The notes beneath the pieces were generated by a model. That model made no database searches, had not been told where the DNA came from, and was given only the letters and a program-made list of their open reading frames with translations. Positions 5,117 through 8,157 of a DNA stretch of 8,157 nt are shown here, piece by piece. Position 1 is the first letter of the stretch. Every line of letters starts with the position of its first letter. The stretch spans positions 1-8,157 of the forward strand of contig JABJFP010000239.1 of the NCBI GenBank assembly GCA_018662715.1, in the 5' to 3' direction. A program made the translations under genes and the position numbers. Source of the DNA: Methanobacteriota archaeon. GTDB taxonomy: Archaea; Thermoplasmatota; Poseidoniia; Poseidoniales; Poseidoniaceae.

Positions 5117-7189
5117 TCAAACAATCGAAATCTTGGATTGAACTTCTGGAGTTAGACGGTCAATCACCGCTTCCAATCGTTCTACGAGGCCTGCCTTTTG
5201 TTCGTGCTTAATCAGCGCATACTTCATGACTTCATCCAGTGTATCAACGGCAACGACTTCAACCATATTTTCAAATCGCTCGTCAAGAAGAACATCTTGC
5301 ATGTTTGCTCGAGGTACAACGATGGTTTTCACACCCGAACGGGCTGCTGCCTCAATCTTGGCAGTGACTCCGCCAATCGGGAGAACTTCTCCACGCACCG
5401 AAAGGGAGCCAGTCATTGCGAGGTCTTGACGAATCGGGATGTTTTCCAGGGCTGAGATAATAGCAGTGGCAATAGTAATCGATGCGGAGTCTCCATCAAC
5501 ACCGTGGGTGTCAACGAATTGAATGTGGATATCATAATCGGAAATATCCTTCCCAGTAAGTTTCTTGATGACTGCACTGACATTGGTTACGCTTTCCTTT
5601 GCGAGGTCAGAAAGGCCGCCTGTGGCGTGAATCTTACCTCCACCGCCAAGCGATGGAGTAACAAGGGCCTCAACAGGTAGCATGATTCCACTGAAGTCGG
5701 AAAGGCCAGAATTCGCTCCGAGAACCGCAAGACCGTTGACACGACCAATGCGCTCTCCGGTGTTGACCAGCATTGCGTAATCTTGACGACGCTCAATCAT
5801 TCGGTCTGCAACTTGTTGTTCCAGTGGCTTTGCAATGTTACGTGCACCGAGAACATGTTCTGCAGAAGTGAGTGGTGCACCTGCTTCAACAGCGAGGTCA
5901 CCAGCAATACGAACGAGCCCACCGAGTTCACGGAGGCGAAGCGATAGTTTTCCTCGACGACCAGCTCGACGTTGTGCCTCTCGCAAGATGATTGCTACAG
6001 CACTCTTGTCAAAGTGGGGAATTTCACGGACTGTGTCCATATCGCGGCGTACTTCTTGTGCAATAAAGCGAATCAAACGACGACGATTCCTAGACGTATC
6101 AGGCATTTCGGAATTCACATAGACTTCGTAACCGTATCCACGGATACGACTTCGTAGAGCGGGGTGCATTCCTTGTATCGCATCGAGGTTACCTGCTGCG
6201 ATCAGTATGAAGTCACAAGGAACAGGTTCGGTCTTTGTTAGAGCACCGGATGAGCGCTCAGAGCGTCCAGAGATAGGGAATGCCCGCTCTTGCATTGCTG
6301 TGAGGAGAGCTTGCTGCTCTTCGAGGCGAAGAAGGTTGATTTCATCAATATACAGAACTCCCTTGTGTGCGCGGTGTATAGCACCGGGCTCAACTCGGTC
6401 GTGAGCAGGAGTTTCCATACCACCTGATTGGAACGGGTCGTGACGAACATCCCCGAGCAAGGACCCGGATAATGTAGCAGTTGCATCAATAAAGGAAGGA
6501 AGTGCATTTGGTTCGTGCTTCACGAGTACTTTCGGGATGCGACTGTTATCAACCGAACCGAGACGGCTACGGATGAACATGTATCCGAACACGAGAAGAA
6601 ATCCACCGAAAAGAAGCGTAAATAAATCTCCGGCTTGAAGGGCTGCGATGAGAATCAAAAAGCCGATTGCTGCAAAAGCAATGAACAGCATTTTCTGAGA
6701 TTTCTCACGTTGTTGACGAATTGCTTCTTTCTGAACCTTCACAATTCTCTCAGCACGGCCAGAAGGAACGGTACGAACACGAGGTACGTTTTCATCGTCT
6801 TCGTTCGGGTAGACAAGAACATCCTCGAGTGCGTCACGAGGCAATAAATCTGTCATTGAACGAGCGAGCATGGACTTTCCGGTACCGGGGTCCCCAATCA
6901 TCAACATGTGACGGCGTTGCTCTGCCGCTTTCTTGATGACAACTGAACCTGCCTCTTGGCCAATGACTTGGTCAACGAGACGTTCCGGAATGGGGACGTC
7001 TTCAGTGGATTCGAAATCTACTGTTGAGATCCAGTCACTAACCGAGGAATCGAGGACTTCATCAGTACCACCTGCTTCAGGGGCCCAAACTGTGACCTCT
7101 TCAACAGGAGCCTCATCAACAGGAGCCTCATCAGCATCCTCTGAGAGCCACCCACCGGCCAATGGTTCAGGAGCGTCTTCGTCAGCCAT
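5117..7189 (-). CDS. lonB: Archaeal membrane-anchored ATP-dependent Lon protease (LonB)
   Basis: This 690-residue LonB-type AAA+ protease degrades misfolded and regulatory proteins at the cytoplasmic face of the membrane, as a hexamer in known relatives. Walker A is GDPGTGKS (99-106). Two membrane helices follow at about 167-185 and 188-207, inserted within the ATPase domain as in archaeal LonB. Walker B is GVLYIDEI (277-284, D282 E283), sensor 1 lies near AAGN (331-334), and an Arg-finger region is LRSRIRG (345-351). The C-terminal protease domain has the Ser-Lys dyad: S568 in VDGDSAS and K611 in GGVTAKIEAA, 43 residues apart as in other Lon proteases. The first 60 or so residues form an acidic leader rich in D, E, A and P, with a DEAPV tandem repeat, longer than in many LonB proteins. 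Start ATG 7189 has GAGGT six bases upstream. All catalytic residues are present. Confidence 0.97.
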   Translation of the reverse strand: MADEDAPEPLAGGWLSEDADEAPVDEAPVEEVTVWAPEAGGTDEVLDSSVSDWISTVDFESTEDVPIPERLVDQVIGQEAGSVVIKKAAEQRRHMLMIGDPGTGKSMLARSMTDLLPRDALEDVLVYPNEDDENVPRVRTVPSGRAERIVKVQKEAIRQQREKSQKMLFIAFAAIGFLILIAALQAGDLFTLLFGGFLLVFGYMFIRSRLGSVDNSRIPKVLVKHEPNALPSFIDATATLSGSLLGDVRHDPFQSGGMETPAHDRVEPGAIHRAHKGVLYIDEINLLRLEEQQALLTAMQERAFPISGRSERSSGALTKTEPVPCDFILIAAGNLDAIQGMHPALRSRIRGYGYEVYVNSEMPDTSRNRRRLIRFIAQEVRRDMDTVREIPHFDKSAVAIILREAQRRAGRRGKLSLRLRELGGLVRIAGDLAVEAGAPLTSAEHVLGARNIAKPLEQQVADRMIERRQDYAMLVNTGERIGRVNGLAVLGANSGLSDFSGIMLPVEALVTPSLGGGGKIHATGGLSDLAKESVTNVSAVIKKLTGKDISDYDIHIQFVDTHGVDGDSASITIATAIISALENIPIRQDLAMTGSLSVRGEVLPIGGVTAKIEAAARSGVKTIVVPRANMQDVLLDERFENMVEVVAVDTLDEVMKYALIKHEQKAGLVERLEAVIDRLTPEVQSKISIV
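7101..7130. repeat. Two-copy 15-bp tandem repeat in the lonB 5' coding region
   Basis: TCAACAGGAGCCTCA occurs twice in direct succession (7101-7115 and 7116-7130), exact in both copies. On the coding strand it specifies DEAPV twice in the acidic N-terminal leader of LonB, at about residues 20-29. It is in frame, so expansion or contraction by slippage would change leader length without breaking the gene. Confidence 0.85.
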
Positions 7190-7195
7190 ACTCTA

Positions 7196-7200
7196 ACCTC
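7196..7200 (-). promoter_or_regulatory. Shine-Dalgarno site of lonB
   Basis: GAGGT on the minus strand lies six bases before ATG 7189 and is a good match to the 16S rRNA 3' end. It fixes the lonB start and shows the gene is read from a leadered transcript. Confidence 0.65.
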
Positions 7201-7231
7201 AGTTGTGCTCCCCTTTAGGGGTATGCTTTAG

Positions 7232-7242
7232 CCAATAATTGC
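7232..7242 (-). promoter_or_regulatory. Candidate lonB TATA box
   Basis: On the minus strand GCAATTATTGG lies in the 74 bp gap before lonB. A transcript start about 26 bp downstream, near 7211, would give a leader of about 22 nt carrying the GAGGT site. CTTTTTATC at 7258-7250 is a competing candidate, with a start near 7227. The choice between them cannot be made from sequence alone. Confidence 0.35.
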
Positions 7243-7252
7243 TCACCCGATA

Positions 7253-7257
7253 AAAAG
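7253..7257 (-). terminator. Possible oligo-T terminator after the surface-protein gene
   Basis: TTTTT on the minus strand starts 6 bp after the TGA at 7264. Archaeal transcription often ends at T-runs without a hairpin, so this is a plausible end for the surface-protein transcript before lonB begins. Five Ts is short, and the same stretch may instead serve as a TATA element for lonB. Confidence 0.3.
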
Positions 7258-7263
7258 ATGCAA

Positions 7264-8157
7264 TCAATATTGATTCATCTGGTCAAGATATTGTTGTCCG
7301 TAGTACACCCACTGCTCCATGGTCCAGCCGGCGGGAAGGCCACCTGGCGGCAATGCTGGTCCTGCGACTGGCGCAACAGGAGCTGGCATGACTACAGGCT
7401 GTGCAACGGGTTGTTGGACAGCCACTGGGGCTGCATAGGCAACGGGTTGTTGGAAAATCTCTTGAGCACCACCGTACATTGAGTTAGCAATTGCGTCGTG
7501 GGCAGGAAGAGATGCTTCGTTCCATTTGGTCTCTATGACTTCATCCTTGCCACTTCGCACAAACATCAAACCAAGCAGAGAAGCGACGATAAGAATACCG
7601 ATAACCATGATAATGACGTTGGTGTCAAGGCTGGACTCTTCCGTATCATTAGCGCTCTTGATGTCGTCAGACGGACAGTCTGCTCTATCATCTTCACAAG
7701 CAAGTTCGAAATTTACGTTGAGCTCGACAAGTTCTGCTTCCATAGCAGTAGTATCGCCATCTTCCGATTCAATGGAAGCCTCAAGGGCTTCGATCTTTGA
7801 AGTCAAATCAGCGATGTGGTCAGTCAACATTTCATCACCCATGTCAACGGGCTTCGGCATTTCTTCGGTGATGGAGAACTTCATCCCACCGTCCAAAGAG
7901 CGGTATTCGTCGCCGTTATCGCTAACACCGGAGATTTCTATCTTGTAGTAGTCCATGTACTTTGAACCGCTTGGACGAGCCAAATCCTCATCGTTGAAGA
8001 TGGACTTGATATCAAGTTCCTCGGACCAGCCAACATTAGACTTCGCAACGTTAAGAGAGGTTTCACGAAGGCCCTCACAGGTTCCTGTAAGGTCACTGCA
8101 AAGATTCCAGGTGAGATCAATTGTTGTGAAAACCGGTGCTGAATCAGTAAGTATCAT
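7264..8157 (-). CDS. Surface protein C-terminal part: coiled coil, one membrane helix, PVA/QQ-rich tail ending in a GWTMEQW motif (5' end outside window)
   Basis: 297 residues are visible. The ATG at the window edge is probably internal, since no signal peptide follows it. Residues 1-105 look like an extracellular beta-rich domain with C20 and C27 close together. About 108-150 is a charged, likely coiled-coil helix, followed by C154 and C161, which could form a disulfide loop. A hydrophobic helix spans 181-200 and is followed by R201 and K204, so the tail is predicted cytoplasmic. After about 225 the sequence is low in complexity, with repeated QQPVA and PVAPVA, then LPPGGLPAGW and the ending GWTMEQWVYYGQQYLDQ (277-293). 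I associate this ending with membrane-anchored proteins of Marine Group II-like archaea, from memory only. No enzymatic motif is visible; a cell-surface or adhesion role is a guess. The gene ends 74 bp before lonB on the same strand. Confidence 0.8.
   Translation of the reverse strand: MILTDSAPVFTTIDLTWNLCSDLTGTCEGLRETSLNVAKSNVGWSEELDIKSIFNDEDLARPSGSKYMDYYKIEISGVSDNGDEYRSLDGGMKFSITEEMPKPVDMGDEMLTDHIADLTSKIEALEASIESEDGDTTAMEAELVELNVNFELACEDDRADCPSDDIKSANDTEESSLDTNVIIMVIGILIVASLLGLMFVRSGKDEVIETKWNEASLPAHDAIANSMYGGAQEIFQQPVAYAAPVAVQQPVAQPVVMPAPVAPVAGPALPPGGLPAGWTMEQWVYYGQQYLDQMNQY
7403..7454. repeat. 16-bp direct repeat in the surface-protein tail
   Basis: GCAACGGGTTGTTGGA occurs exactly at 7403-7418 and 7439-7454, with starts 36 bp apart and therefore in frame. 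Each copy encodes QQPVA on the minus strand, within the proline/alanine/glutamine-rich linker between the membrane helix and the GWTMEQW ending. The identical codons suggest recent duplication rather than only amino-acid bias. Confidence 0.75.

Noticed and set aside
7210..7221. CCCCTTTAGGGG hairpin in the lonB leader as a riboswitch or terminator
   Set aside because: The stem is only four base pairs with a four-base loop and no T-run or further structure; too small to support a call.
7526..7948. A 140-codon serine-rich open frame on the plus strand
   Set aside because: It is antisense to the surface-protein gene; its serine runs mirror the acidic and hydrophobic codons of the real frame, and it matches no family I recognise.
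1..8157. tRNA, rRNA, CRISPR array, insertion sequence or phage genes
   Set aside because: None seen by eye; gaps between genes are all under about 125 bp, and no spaced repeats, transposase motifs or tRNA-like folds were noticed.

Overview
The window looks like archaeal chromosome, most probably from a planktonic euryarchaeon of the Marine Group II / Poseidoniales (Thermoplasmatota) type. The archaeal assignment rests on four things seen in the sequence: a membrane-anchored LonB protease, a 49-residue zinc-ribbon ribosomal protein L40e, a UPF0147 protein, and an A24 prepilin peptidase with the archaeal C-terminal extension. Promoters also look archaeal, with AT boxes about 26 bp before the predicted transcript starts. 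The narrower lineage call is an inference, based mainly on the C-terminal style of the surface protein (one membrane helix, a PVA/QQ-rich linker and a GWTMEQW ending).

Layout: (1) 1-591, minus strand, 3' part of a metallo-beta-lactamase-fold protein that has lost most of its metal ligands. (2) 714-863, plus, L40e. (3) 877-1872, minus, A24 prepilin/pre-archaellin peptidase. (4) 1945-2211, plus, UPF0147. (5) 2214-3647, minus, AI-2E-family membrane protein with an unusual repeated C-terminal tail. (6) 3691-5034, minus, DHA1-type MFS transporter. (7) 5117-7189, minus, LonB. (8) 7264-8157, minus, C-terminal part of a membrane-anchored surface protein that continues past the window edge.

The genes are very tightly packed. 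Two convergent pairs end 13 bp and 2 bp apart, and the divergent pairs appear to share single AT-rich, near-palindromic TATA boxes (685-692 and 1894-1901). The longest non-coding gap is about 120 bp, and no tRNA, rRNA, CRISPR array or mobile element was recognised. LonB, the MFS transporter and the AI-2E protein lie on one strand in that order. The last two are probably co-transcribed (43 bp gap, Shine-Dalgarno-like GGAG before the downstream start).

No multi-gene novel system such as a defence island or secondary-metabolite cluster is evident; most of this is housekeeping. The best leads are the apparently metal-free MBL-fold protein, the threefold repeated tail of the AI-2E protein, and the predicted cytoplasmic GWTMEQW ending of the surface protein.
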